Origin: Trinickia violacea | Lineage (GTDB): Bacteria > Pseudomonadota > Gammaproteobacteria > Burkholderiales > Burkholderiaceae | Assembly: GCF_005280735.1 (NCBI RefSeq) | Contig: NZ_CP040077.1 | Span: forward strand, 3,906,001-3,970,000 | Reading direction: 5' to 3' | DNA length: 64,000 bases | Shown: positions 54,926 through 64,000 of the stretch, piece by piece | Layout: each line of letters begins with the position of its first letter | How positions within the stretch are numbered: the stretch's first letter is position 1 | Position numbers and translations under genes: made by a program | Notes under the pieces: model-generated | Databases searched by the model: none | Seen by the model: the letters and a program-made list of their open reading frames with translations, nothing else | Told to the model about the DNA's origin: nothing

Positions 54926-55127
54926 AAAGGACCATTTAGAGCGCCACAGGGGTAGCGCCGATTCCATTGAAGGCGACGGCTCGTGTCGATTCAATGTGCG
55001 CGCGCCGAACTGCCGGATGCGGAATGGATATTGTCGGAATTGGCGGCAAACCGAGCGCTGGCGCGAGTTTTGAATGAGCCACGGCAGGCCCGCGCGGCAG
55101 ACGCCGCACGCACCGCCCGCCGCCCTC

Positions 55128-56036
55128 TCACGCAGCGAGCGTCGAAAGCCCCACCGGCGCATCGACCGGCCCGAACTGCGTGCGCAAATACGCTTCGAAC
55201 GACGCCTTCAACTCCGGATGCCGCAAGGCGAACTCGACCGTCGCCTTCAAGTAGCCGAGCTTGCTGCCGCAGTCGAACCGCTGCCCCTGGTAGCGAAACG
55301 CGAGCACCTGCTCGTCGGAAAGCAGCGACTGGATCGCGTCGGTGAGCTGGATCTCGCCGCCCGCGCCCGGCTCCACGCGTCGCAAGTGCTCGAAGATGCC
55401 CGGCATCAGCACGTAGCGCCCCACCACGCCGAAATTCGACGGCGCCTCCTCCGGCGCCGGCTTTTCGACGACGCCATGCATCTTGATCACGCGCTCGTCC
55501 CACGCGCGGCCGTCGATCACGCCATACGAGCGCGATGCCTCGGGCCGGATCTGCTCCACGCCGACCACCGAGCAGTGGTAATGATTGAACACCTGCACCA
55601 TCTGCGCGAGCACGGGCGGCGCGCCGTCGAGCAAGTCGTCGGCGAGCATCACGGCGAACGGGTCGTCGCCCACGAGCTTCTCCGCGCACAGCACGGCATG
55701 TCCGAGCCCGAGCGGTTCGGGCTGCCGCACATAGAAGCAGTCGACGTGGCTCGGCTTGATGCCGCGCACGAGCTCGAGCAAGTCGAGCTTGCCACGCGCC
55801 TGCAACTCCGCCTCGATCTCATAGGACTTGTCGAAGTGGTCCTCGATTGCGCGCTTGCTGCGCCCCGTGACGAAGATCATCTGCGTGATGCCCGCGGCCA
55901 TCGCCTCTTCGACCGCATACTGGATCAGCGGCTTGTCGACGACGGGCAGCATTTCCTTCGGGCTCGCCTTCGTTGCAGGTAAAAAACGCGTGCCGAGACC
56001 CGCGACCGGAAATACCGCTTTGTTGACGCTAAGCAT
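55128..56036 (-). CDS. galU: UTP-glucose-1-phosphate uridylyltransferase
   Basis: Makes UDP-glucose from UTP and glucose-1-phosphate (302 residues, standard length). Nucleotide-binding start KAVFPVAGLGTRFLPATKAS, PKEMLPVVDKPLIQYAVEEA, MIFVTGRSKRAIEDHFD and the RSYGVIDG, VVEKPAPEEAPSNFGVVGRY blocks are GalU-specific. GGGGGG before the ATG at 56036. It is the last gene of the sugar-supply group and feeds the priming transferase. Own terminator at 54898. Confidence 0.96.
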   Translation of the reverse strand: MLSVNKAVFPVAGLGTRFLPATKASPKEMLPVVDKPLIQYAVEEAMAAGITQMIFVTGRSKRAIEDHFDKSYEIEAELQARGKLDLLELVRGIKPSHVDCFYVRQPEPLGLGHAVLCAEKLVGDDPFAVMLADDLLDGAPPVLAQMVQVFNHYHCSVVGVEQIRPEASRSYGVIDGRAWDERVIKMHGVVEKPAPEEAPSNFGVVGRYVLMPGIFEHLRRVEPGAGGEIQLTDAIQSLLSDEQVLAFRYQGQRFDCGSKLGYLKATVEFALRHPELKASFEAYLRTQFGPVDAPVGLSTLAA

Positions 56037-56327
56037 GGGTCCCCCCTTGCCTACCTCACGTTAAAAAACTTATTGGCCCAGCGTATTCCCCAGGTACCGA
56101 TGGCATCTGCCAACATCTCGCCCTTTTCAGACGATAGGCCCATGGTGCCTGGGCCGCCGCGTATGATGCGACGCATCAGGCACCCGTTCCATTCCTGTCG
56201 CCTTGCTGTACGCCGAAGCGCTTTCGAAGACCACGAAGCGTCGATGCCTCATGGGCGAACGACGCGGCCGGGATTCCATCGGCGCGCAGATGTTCGTCCG
56301 CTCAACGACATCGTCAGAGCCGCTCAC
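56037..56327. promoter_or_regulatory. Divergent promoter region galU / GlxA-type regulator 2
   Basis: 291 bp between genes that point apart. An alternative start of the regulator at 56244 would shorten it. No boxes assigned with confidence. Confidence 0.4.
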
Positions 56328-57299
<972 letters not shown>

Positions 57300-57314
<15 letters not shown>

Positions 57315-58259
57315 ACCCTTCTTCGCGCGCGACGTCAGCATCGTCGACACCGATGCCATCAAATCGCGCAGCCACTCGACATCGCTCGGCCGATCCGGCT
57401 GCGGATGCCACATCTGATAGCACTTGATGCGCGGAAACGGAATCGGCGCGTTCACGACCGCGAGCGGCAGCATGGCTGCGTAGTGCGTGGCGAAGCGGCG
57501 CGTCGTCGTGAAGATCAGGTCCGATTGCAACAGCACTTGCGGCACGAGGCCGAAGTAAGGCAGCGTGATCACGACGCGACGCGCGATCGCCGCACGCGCC
57601 AAGCCGATTTCGATCGCGTTGCGGCGTGCGCCGCTGTAGGGCGTCGGCGCGAGGTGGGCGGCGGCGAGATAGGCATCGCGCGTGAGCGGCTCGCGCGTGA
57701 GCGGATGGTCGTCGCGCATCATGCAGACGATCGTGTCGGAGAACAGATCGCTTCGCGCAAAGCGCGGATCGGGCTTCGGCCAGTTGCCGACGACCAGATC
57801 GAGCTCGCCCGCATCGAGCGCCGCTTCGTGGTCGAGCGTGGGGTTCAGCGAGTCGATCTCGAGATGCGCGTTCGGCGCGGCCGTTCTGAACTGCGAGATC
57901 AGCGTCGGCATGAAGAAGTCGTTCAGATAATCGGGCGCGGCGATGCGGAACGTGCGGCGCGAGCGCGACGGATCGAAATCGCCATGCGGCGTCGCGACGA
58001 AATCGACCTCGCGCAGCGCGCGCTGCGCCGCGCCGAGCAGCGACGCGCCGTACTCGGTCGGCACCATGCCGGATTTGCCGCGCACGAGGATCGGGTCGTT
58101 GAGCGTCTCGCGCAGCTTCCTCAGCGCCGTGCTGATCGCGGGCTGCGTCTGATTCAGGCGCAATGCCGTCTGCGTCACGCTGCGCTCGACCAGGAGCGTG
58201 CGCAACACGCGCACGAGCCAGATATCGAGGGTGGCGGGGCTGTCGTCGTAGTCGTCCAT
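57300..58259 (-). CDS. LysR-family transcriptional regulator
   Basis: LysR regulator of 319 residues. N-terminal winged helix-turn-helix: DIWLVRVLRTLLVERSVTQT, ALRLNQTQPAISTALRKLRE and the turn RGKSGMVPT; effector domain follows (RTFRIAAPDYLNDFFMPTLI, DLVVGNWPKPDPRF). The sequence is of the NodD-like sub-group (ALRLNQTQPAISTALR). ATG at 58259. It overlaps the GlxA-like gene by 15 bp at the 3' end and faces the isomerase gene, so it may control that gene or an aromatic catabolic operon. Confidence 0.87.
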
Positions 58260-58378
58260 GCGATATCGAATTACCAAACGCGTAACGTTAGGCCCAATCG
58301 CGCGTGCCCGGCATAGCGGCGCCGGTATGGCCGGGATCAGGGGTTGAGACCTGATCCCGCCGATAGGATTGGCGGGTC

Positions 58379-59020
58379 TTAAGGCATGTCGCCGAACGGC
58401 AGCGTGCTGATGCGCTTCACCTCTTTCGACTCGAGCCAGTTCGGCGTGCGCGCGCAGTAGAGGACCATCGGCAGCGCGTCTTCGCCCCAGAACAGCTGGT
58501 CGTTGAAGCGGAAGGTCGGCACGCCGAAGATGCCGAGGCGAATCGCTTCTTCCCCATTGCGTTGCAACTGCGCCTTGGTTTCCTCGAGCGCGATCAAGCG
58601 TTCGCCATCCGGCACGCCGGCGTATTGGCACAGATCGGCGAAACCCTCGTCCGTCGAAGGGTCGCGCCCTTCGCGCCAGATGAAGCGGAAGATCGCGCGC
58701 GTGCAGGCCAGGTCGCCCTGCGCGGCGGTTGCGAGCAGCAGCGCCTTGGTCGAGTCGAACGGGTGCGCGGGCGGCATCTTGAACGGAATGCCCAGTTGCT
58801 CCGCGCGAAACAGCGCATACCGGAACGTGAAGATGCGCCGCTGCGGCACTTCATAGCCGGGACGCTGCCCCCAGTGGCGATAGAGACCGTAGAGCGAGAT
58901 CGGCGTCAGCTCGAAGGGCACGCCGGGCCACTGGTCGTGTTGTTCGAGCAGCAGGTACGAGAACGGCGAGATGAAGTCGTAGAGCCACAGCGGCGGCGCG
59001 GCGTCTTTGCCATTGGACAT
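58379..59020 (-). CDS. DsbA-family 2-hydroxychromene-2-carboxylate isomerase-like protein
   Basis: Thioredoxin-fold kappa-class GST/HCCA isomerase of 213 residues. It starts PLWLYDFISPFSYLLLEQHD, where a Ser replaces the CxxC of DsbA, followed by RRIFTFRYALFRAEQLGIPF and HPFDSTKALLLATAAQ, ending GIFGVPTFRFNDQLFWGEDAL. Such enzymes use glutathione to isomerise naphthalene-type intermediates; no other aromatic genes are in the window. GGGAGAC lies before ATG 59020. It is 59 bp downstream of the TAXI gene on the same strand. Confidence 0.85.
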   Translation of the reverse strand: MSNGKDAAPPLWLYDFISPFSYLLLEQHDQWPGVPFELTPISLYGLYRHWGQRPGYEVPQRRIFTFRYALFRAEQLGIPFKMPPAHPFDSTKALLLATAAQGDLACTRAIFRFIWREGRDPSTDEGFADLCQYAGVPDGERLIALEETKAQLQRNGEEAIRLGIFGVPTFRFNDQLFWGEDALPMVLYCARTPNWLESKEVKRISTLPFGDMP

Positions 59021-59078
59021 GAGTGTCTCCCGGGTGGGATGTTGATTATGTTGGATGTGTCGGAGCTTGCCGGCTGGC

Positions 59079-60575
59079 TCATGCGTCGTGGCGTTCGGGC
59101 GCCGGCGGCTCGCCGCCAGCTGGCGAGTCGGGTTCCTCGTCCGCCTGCGCGCCGGCCTGCGCGCCGCTTTGGCCGCTTTGGCCGCTTTGGCCGCGCTCGT
59201 CCGCCGCCTGCCCATAGCCTGACGTGAGCCGTCCGCGCACGAAACCGATATGTTCGCGCAGCACGTAGAACTGGTCGGCATAGGCGAGCGGCATCTTGAG
59301 CTTGTTGACCGACTCCTCGATCGCGTCGAGCTTTTCGATCAGCACCGAGCGCTCGGCCTCCGAGGTCTCGGCCAGCGCGCCGCGCTCGATCGCGATCAGC
59401 GCGCCGTACCAGCGGTAGATCCGCGACTTCACGCGCCAGGCGTACAGCGACGGCACGAGCCGCAAGCCCGGAATCAGCACGACGATGATCGGCACGAGCA
59501 GCACGATCAGCCGGTCGGCAAGGCTTGCGAGCCAGAACGGCAGCGTGCGGTACAGGAAGCTCTTGCCCGACTTGTAGTAGCGCGCGGCGTCGTCGCTCAA
59601 CGGGAAGTCGTGCACGAGCGGCGCCGGGAATTCGCCCGCGTGCTGCAGCAGATTCGCGCGGCCATGGACTTCGCGCGCCGCTTCGATCAGGAGATCGGAG
59701 AGCGCCGGATGGAGCGAATCGCGCGCGATCAGGTCGGCAGTCGGCGCGACCGTATGGATCGTCGCCGGCGGCAGGTTCTTGCCGAGATCGAACGAGCCCA
59801 TCGGCAGGTCGATCTGCGTGAGGTACGGAAAGCGCCGCGCGTATGCCTCGGCCTGCGTGAAACTGTATTGGCGGATGCCGGGCGTGCGCGAGAGCGCCGC
59901 CATCACAGGCGGCTGCGCCGAATCGCCGGCGAGGAACGCGACGTCGATCTCGCCCGAGGTCAGCGCCTTCGCGGCGGCGTCGCCCGTCAGCGGCAAGAGC
60001 TCCGTCGGCCCGCCGGGCACGATGCCGTTCGCCTTGAGGAGCGTCAGCGCAAGCTGGCGCGTGCCGCTGCCTTCGGGGCCGATCGCGATGCGCTTGCCGC
60101 GGAACTCCGAAAGCCGCGCTTCGGGCTGCCCTGTGTAGAAGATCACGAGCGGCACGTACGACACGCTGCCGAGCGACATCAGGTCTTCGGTGTTGCCGGC
60201 GATGAGGCCCTTCGTGTCGGCTGTCGCGAGTCCGCTCTGCACGAAGCCCACGTCGACGTTCGACTTGGGATCGGCGAGGCGCTGCAGGTTCTGCATCGAG
60301 CCTTCCGACGGGAGCACGACGAGCGTGACGCCGTTGCGCGCGAGGATGGTCTTGTACTTCTGCGCCGCGTTCCAGAACGAGCTGCCGACCGGTCCGGCGG
60401 TAACGGTCATCGTGTTGGGCGGCGCGGGCTGGATCAGGCGGATCGCGAGCCAGATGGCGAGCGCGCTGACGAGGAGTATCGGGCCGAACGAGACCGCCAG
60501 ATCGCGCCAGGAGATCGCGACGAAACGGGCGACGAGACGGGGTGCGGGTCGGCGGCGGCCGTTGGAAGGCTTCAT
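59079..60575 (-). CDS. TAXI-family TRAP transporter substrate-binding protein
   Basis: Membrane-anchored substrate-binding protein of 498 residues. One N-terminal TM (SFGPILLVSALAIWLAIRLI), then the TAXI domain: VTAGPVGSSFWNAAQKYKTI, GFVQSGLATADTKGLIAGNT, IAIGPEGSGTRQLALTLLKA, and a C-terminal part with another TM near 375 (IVLLVPIIVVLIPGLRLVPS). The last ~35 residues contain a repeat GQSGQSGQSG encoded by a 9-bp tandem repeat. No TRAP permease gene is adjacent, so it may act alone. Start at 60575. Confidence 0.83.
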   Translation of the reverse strand: MKPSNGRRRPAPRLVARFVAISWRDLAVSFGPILLVSALAIWLAIRLIQPAPPNTMTVTAGPVGSSFWNAAQKYKTILARNGVTLVVLPSEGSMQNLQRLADPKSNVDVGFVQSGLATADTKGLIAGNTEDLMSLGSVSYVPLVIFYTGQPEARLSEFRGKRIAIGPEGSGTRQLALTLLKANGIVPGGPTELLPLTGDAAAKALTSGEIDVAFLAGDSAQPPVMAALSRTPGIRQYSFTQAEAYARRFPYLTQIDLPMGSFDLGKNLPPATIHTVAPTADLIARDSLHPALSDLLIEAAREVHGRANLLQHAGEFPAPLVHDFPLSDDAARYYKSGKSFLYRTLPFWLASLADRLIVLLVPIIVVLIPGLRLVPSLYAWRVKSRIYRWYGALIAIERGALAETSEAERSVLIEKLDAIEESVNKLKMPLAYADQFYVLREHIGFVRGRLTSGYGQAADERGQSGQSGQSGAQAGAQADEEPDSPAGGEPPAPERHDA

Positions 60576-61129
60576 CGGCAATTCTTGAGGCGGTGCGTAC
60601 GAGGGAAAGGCGTGCTGTGGCAAGAGGCTGCGCGGGGCCGCGGCCGCCCGCGAACATCGGCTGGCGGAACACGGCAAATCCGCGCGCGCTTGGCGCCGAT
60701 GGTACATGAGATTCGTGCGATCACGGCGCACGGCGGACTTGCAAGGCGCGCAAACTTGCAACAAAAATTTGCATGAAGTGTTGCAAGAAGCCTGCATCCT
60801 CTGCGTTGCCGCTGGTAAACCCTTTCGCCTGCCAGCAACCTGCACTAAATTGTGCGTCGCTGCCGCGCATTGAAGCCTCGCGACACGCGCGACCCGGCAC
60901 GACTCAAAAGAACCGGGCGCGACGCAGGCGCCGCGGCGGGCCGGCCGGCGCAAGCCGTTCTTTCCGCGCCGCGGCCTTCTCTCGCCTCTCTCGCTTCACC
61001 GTGTCAAACCCGACGCCGGCGCACCAGGCAGCGATGCCTCGCGCGTTGCGCCGTGCCGCAGGTGTGGTACCGAAACCGCCTCGCTTGGGCGGTTCTCATC
61101 GATGTGAATGAAGTGAACTAGGAGAAAAC
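60576..61129. other. Divergent region between TAXI and BON genes
   Basis: 554 bp; contains promoters for both. A GGAG ribosome site lies before 61130. No further gene or clear hairpin seen. Confidence 0.4.
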
Positions 61130-61489
61130 ATGAAAGCAGTGAATTATCTGAAGGCTTTGGGTGGTGTGGCATGCGTGGTTCTGGCTTGCAGCGCGTACGC
61201 GCAAGCCAGCGATACGAGCGCGGCGGCGACGGCGCCCGCAACCGCTTCGGCCCCGGCGGCCAAGGCAGTCAAGAAGGCCAACCGCCAGCTCGGCTACACC
61301 GTGCGCAAGGCGCTCGCCAAGGCGCAGGGTCTCGACGTGTCGAACATCTCGGTGCGTGCGCGCGGCGGTGCGGTGACGCTGACCGGCACGGTGCCGGACC
61401 AAGGCCAGATCGACACGGCCGGCGACACGGCGAAGGGCGTGAAGGGTGTCACGTCGGTGACGAACAAGCTGTCGGTGATGCAGCAGTAA
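61130..61489 (+). CDS. BON-domain periplasmic protein
   Basis: Small exported protein of 119 residues. Signal peptide 1-24 (VACVVLACSAYAQA). Ala-rich linker, then a BON domain at ~50-118 (LGYTVRKALAKAQGLDVSNI, SVRARGGAVTLTGTVPDQGQ, DTAKGVKGVTSVTNKLSVM). BON proteins bind phospholipid or envelope structures and are often osmotically induced. GGAG before the ATG; terminator at 61547. Confidence 0.9.
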   Translation: MKAVNYLKALGGVACVVLACSAYAQASDTSAAATAPATASAPAAKAVKKANRQLGYTVRKALAKAQGLDVSNISVRARGGAVTLTGTVPDQGQIDTAGDTAKGVKGVTSVTNKLSVMQQ

Positions 61490-61546
61490 GCCGGCCAGCG
61501 AGGGGTTTTTGGATCTCTCGCCGGGCAGCTTGACTTAAGCGGATTG

Positions 61547-61579
61547 AAAGGGCGAAGAGGTTATCTTCGCCCTTTCTGT
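61547..61579 (+). terminator. Terminator after BON gene
   Basis: AAAGGGCGAAGA (61547-61558) and TCTTCGCCCTTT (61564-61575) pair across a 5-nt loop, followed by CTGTTTTG. Confidence 0.88.
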
Positions 61580-61628
61580 TTTGCGAGGCATAGCGGCCAG
61601 ATCAACCGGCTGTGCCAAGGAGTAGAAA

Positions 61629-61811
61629 ATGGATCAGCAGTATGAGCAGTTTCAGGCCGACCTGTTGCAGTCGGTCAAGGATATGAAAGCAGGCCGCTCG
61701 GCCCGCGTCACGAAAGTACAGACAATGACGGCGTTGCTTGCTCCGGTGAAGGATGGCTCTTCACAAACTCCACCCCCAGCTGCGCCCGCACCTGCAACAA
61801 CTGCGCGCTGA
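61629..61811 (+). CDS. Truncated antitoxin-like (HigA/NadS-type) small ORF
   Basis: 60 codons with an AAGGAG-type ribosome site. The first 28 residues (YEQFQADLLQSVKDMKAGRS) look like the N-terminus of an antitoxin of the HigA/NadS kind (DLLxSVxxMKxGxxxRVTKV). After VTKV the usual helix-turn-helix is missing and the sequence is antisense of the end of xdhC. It is best read as a decayed or truncated gene. No toxin partner is seen. It overlaps the xdhC 3' end by 104 bp. Confidence 0.45.
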   Translation: MDQQYEQFQADLLQSVKDMKAGRSARVTKVQTMTALLAPVKDGSSQTPPPAAPAPATTAR

Positions 61812-62304
61812 CCGCCACCGCGATCGAAGCCGGCGCCTTGTCGACGATCCCCGCGACGCCGATCGGGCACGTCATCTCGACCAGCCGTTCCGGCTCCACA
61901 CCGCGCTCGATCAAGCGCCGCTCGAACTTCACGCGCTTGGTCTTCGAGCCGATCATCCCGAAGTACGTGAAGTCGCGCCGCCGCATGATGCGCGCCGCCA
62001 GCGAGAAGTCGAGCGCGTGGTTGTGCGTCATGACGAGGAAGTACGCGCCCGGCGGCGCCGTATTGACGATGGCGTCGGGCGTGTCGGTGGCCTCGATCTG
62101 CACGTTGGCGGGCACTTCGTCCGGAAACAGCTCGTCGCGCTCGTCGACCCACTGCACGACGCACGGCAGACGTCCAAGCAGCGCGATCAGCGCATGACCC
62201 ACGTGCCCCGCACCGAACAGCACCACGTGCATCGGCGGACGCTTCGGCTCGTCGGCGCCGCGGCGTCCGATGCGCACGTCCGACACACAGGGCAGCACGG
62301 TCAT
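61708..62304 (-). CDS. xdhC: XdhC-like protein lacking N-terminal domain
   Basis: Xanthine dehydrogenase accessory protein of 198 residues. XdhC normally is ~330 residues: an N-terminal XdhC_CoxI domain, then a Rossmann-like domain. Here only the latter is present: HVVLFGAGHVGHALIALLGR, VQWVDERDELFP, TPDAIVNTAPPGAYFLVMTH, YFGMIGSKTKRVKFERRLIE and CPIGVAGIVDKAP. The ATG shares bases with the TGA of xdhB (TGATG), so it is coupled and not simply truncated by chance. XdhC loads molybdenum cofactor on XdhB. Whether this short form works is unknown. Confidence 0.8.
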   Translation of the reverse strand: MTVLPCVSDVRIGRRGADEPKRPPMHVVLFGAGHVGHALIALLGRLPCVVQWVDERDELFPDEVPANVQIEATDTPDAIVNTAPPGAYFLVMTHNHALDFSLAARIMRRRDFTYFGMIGSKTKRVKFERRLIERGVEPERLVEMTCPIGVAGIVDKAPASIAVAVSAQLLQVRAQLGVEFVKSHPSPEQATPSLSVLS

Positions 62305-64000
62305 CACGATTGCGCTCCACGCGATGCACGCACCGCCCTCACCGCCTTCAAAATTTCCTCGGCGGTCGCCGGCGCGTTCATCGGCGGATTCACTTCGTAG
62401 TCGCCGACGGCCGCCACCGCATCGCGGATCGCGAAGAACACGGAGAACGGCAGCAAGAGCGGCGGCTCGCCGACCGCCTTCGAGCGGTGGATGCTGTCCT
62501 CGGCATTGCGATTCTTGAACAGGTTCACGCGGAAATCGGGCGGCGTGTCGTTGACCGTCGGGATCTTGTAGGTGGACGGCGCGTGCGTCATCAACTTGCC
62601 GCCCGGGTTCCACCACAGCTCCTCGGTCGTGAGCCAGCCCATGCCCTGGATGAAGCCGCCTTCCACCTGGCCGATGTCGAGCTGCGGATTCAGCGACGCG
62701 CCCACGTCGTGGAGCGCATCGGCGCGCAGCACGCGCATTTCGCCGGTCAGCGTATCGATCACGACTTCCGACACCGCCGCGCCATACGAGTAGTAGAAGA
62801 ACGGCCGGCCTTGCAGCGTCTTCTGATCCCAGTAGAGCTTCGGCGTCGCGTAGAAGCCATCCGACCACAGTTGCACGCGCGCGAGGTAGGCGTTCTTGAT
62901 GATCTCCTCGAACGGCACCACGACTTCGCCCACCACCACGCAATCGTCGGCAAAGCGCACGTCGTTCGCGCTCACCTCGCCCGCGCCGTACTTCATCGCC
63001 GCGAACGCCGCCAAACGCTGGCGCAGTTGACCGGCCGCATCCTGCGCGGCCTTGCCGTTCAAGTCCGAACCGGTGGACGCGGCCGTCGCGGACGTGTTCG
63101 CAACCTTGCTCGTGTCGGTCGCGGTCACGCGCACGCGCGAGAAGCTGATACCGAGCTCATGCGCGACGACCTGCGCAACCTTCGTATTGAGGCCCTGCCC
63201 CATCTCCGTGCCGCCGTGGTTCACGAGCACCGAGCCGTCCGTGTAGATGTGAACCAGCGCGCCGGCCTGGTTGAAGTGCGTCACGTTGAACGCGATGCCG
63301 AACTTGACCGGCGTGATCGCGATGCCCTTCTTGAGCACCGTGTTCTTCGCGTTGAACTCCCGCACGGCCGCGCGGCGGCTGCGGTAGCCGCTCGTCGCTT
63401 CGAGCTCGTCGAGCAGCTCGTGGATCACGTTGTCTTCGACAGTCTGGCCATACGGCGTCAGATTGCGCTCGGTCTTGCCGTAAAGGTTCTTGCGGCGCAC
63501 GTCGAGCGGATCGAGCTTCAACGAGCGCGCGACGTTGTCGATGATGTATTCGATCGCGAACGCGCCTTGCGGACCGCCGAAGCCGCGGAACGCGGTGTTC
63601 GACTGCGTGTTGGTCTTGCCGCAGTAGCCCTCGATCGCGATGTCCGGGAAGTAGTACGCGTTGTCGAAGTGGCAGACGGCGCGCGTCATCACCGGGCCCG
63701 AGAGGTCCGCCGAGAAACCGCAGCGCGAAGTCATGTCGACCGAGACGCCGTCGATCACGCCGTCGTCGCTGTAGCCGACTTCGTACGCGTAGTGGAAATC
63801 GTGACGCTTGCCGGTGACCATCATGTCGTCGTCGCGATCCGGGCGCAGCTTCACCGGGCACAGCAGCTTCCACGCGGCCACCGCCGCGCAGCACGCGAAC
63901 AGCGCCGATTGCGATTCCTTGCCGCCGAAGCCGCCGCCCATGCGCCGGCATTCGATCAGCACGTTGTGCGACGCCACGCCGAGCGCATGCGCGACGTGGT
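62304..64000 (-). CDS. xdhB: Xanthine dehydrogenase molybdopterin-binding subunit (5' end outside window)
   Basis: Large molybdenum-binding subunit that oxidises hypoxanthine/xanthine with XdhA. The last ~565 residues are visible; the gene runs off the right edge. Motifs: RRMGGGFGGKESQSALFACC, TAFRGFGGPQGAFAIEYIID, GGTEMGQGLNTKVAQVVAHE (cofactor site) and KAVGEPPLLLPFSVFFAIRD with the catalytic Glu in GEPP. These agree with bacterial XdhB. It overlaps xdhC by one base. Confidence 0.95.
   Translation of the reverse strand, partial: HVAHALGVASHNVLIECRRMGGGFGGKESQSALFACCAAVAAWKLLCPVKLRPDRDDDMMVTGKRHDFHYAYEVGYSDDGVIDGVSVDMTSRCGFSADLSGPVMTRAVCHFDNAYYFPDIAIEGYCGKTNTQSNTAFRGFGGPQGAFAIEYIIDNVARSLKLDPLDVRRKNLYGKTERNLTPYGQTVEDNVIHELLDELEATSGYRSRRAAVREFNAKNTVLKKGIAITPVKFGIAFNVTHFNQAGALVHIYTDGSVLVNHGGTEMGQGLNTKVAQVVAHELGISFSRVRVTATDTSKVANTSATAASTGSDLNGKAAQDAAGQLRQRLAAFAAMKYGAGEVSANDVRFADDCVVVGEVVVPFEEIIKNAYLARVQLWSDGFYATPKLYWDQKTLQGRPFFYYSYGAAVSEVVIDTLTGEMRVLRADALHDVGASLNPQLDIGQVEGGFIQGMGWLTTEELWWNPGGKLMTHAPSTYKIPTVNDTPPDFRVNLFKNRNAEDSIHRSKAVGEPPLLLPFSVFFAIRDAVAAVGDYEVNPPMNAPATAEEILKAVRAVRASRGAQS

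Larger units (their letters stand above)
54795..55127. other. Convergent intergenic region with two hairpin repeats and a terminator
   Basis: Holds the two hairpins at 54815-54895 with the TAAGCGCT core, and the minus-strand terminator at 54898-54925. The rest to 55127 is featureless. Confidence 0.7.

Overview
The window is GC-rich DNA from a betaproteobacterium. The gene set points to Burkholderiaceae (Paraburkholderia, Trinickia or Caballeronia type): a cepacian-like exopolysaccharide locus, GlxA-type AraC regulators, a TAXI-type TRAP binding protein and an XdhB-XdhC pair. Species cannot be resolved from the sequence alone.

Layout. (1) 1-2132: a partial fused alpha-beta E1 dehydrogenase and a methyltransferase. 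(2) 2356-11806: first half of a polysaccharide locus, with four family-4-like glycosyltransferases, a flippase, an acyltransferase-3 and a Wzy-type polymerase on mixed strands. (3) 11839-32147: a ~20-kb block bounded by two ~232-bp repeats in opposite orientation. It carries unrelated genes: DUF1330 protein, a giant kinase-like/AAA/GAF/PAS/histidine kinase, IS and transporter relics, a sedolisin, a PBP7-like peptidase, a cytosolic Cys-rich copper-storage-like protein, a PQ-loop-like membrane protein, a TIGR03118 protein, three consecutive DsrE-family proteins and a TPR protein. (4) 32220-48213: second half of the polysaccharide locus, with GMC oxidoreductase, WcaF-like acetyltransferase, a secreted protein, two more glycosyltransferases, fcl, gmd, Wzc/BceF-like kinase, Wza/BceE-like exporter, priming transferase, BceA-like GDP-mannose enzyme and a GlxA-type regulator. 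(5) 48214-56036: a 1.5-kb AT-rich gap, two tandem secreted glycoside-hydrolase-like paralogues, a GDP-mannose hydrolase and galU. (6) 56328-64000: a second GlxA-type regulator, LysR regulator, DsbA-like isomerase, TAXI protein, BON protein, a truncated antitoxin-like ORF, xdhC (N-terminal domain missing) and partial xdhB.

How it works together. BceA-like, Gmd and Fcl make GDP-mannose and GDP-fucose; GalU makes UDP-glucose. The priming transferase loads a hexose-1-phosphate on undecaprenyl phosphate, six glycosyltransferases extend it, the acyltransferases decorate it, the flippase and polymerase move and polymerise it, and the Wza/Wzc pair exports it. The two hydrolase-like lipoproteins probably trim or release polymer. 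The Nudix enzyme can drain GDP-sugar. The 20-kb block looks like an accessory insertion or invertible segment that splits the polysaccharide locus.
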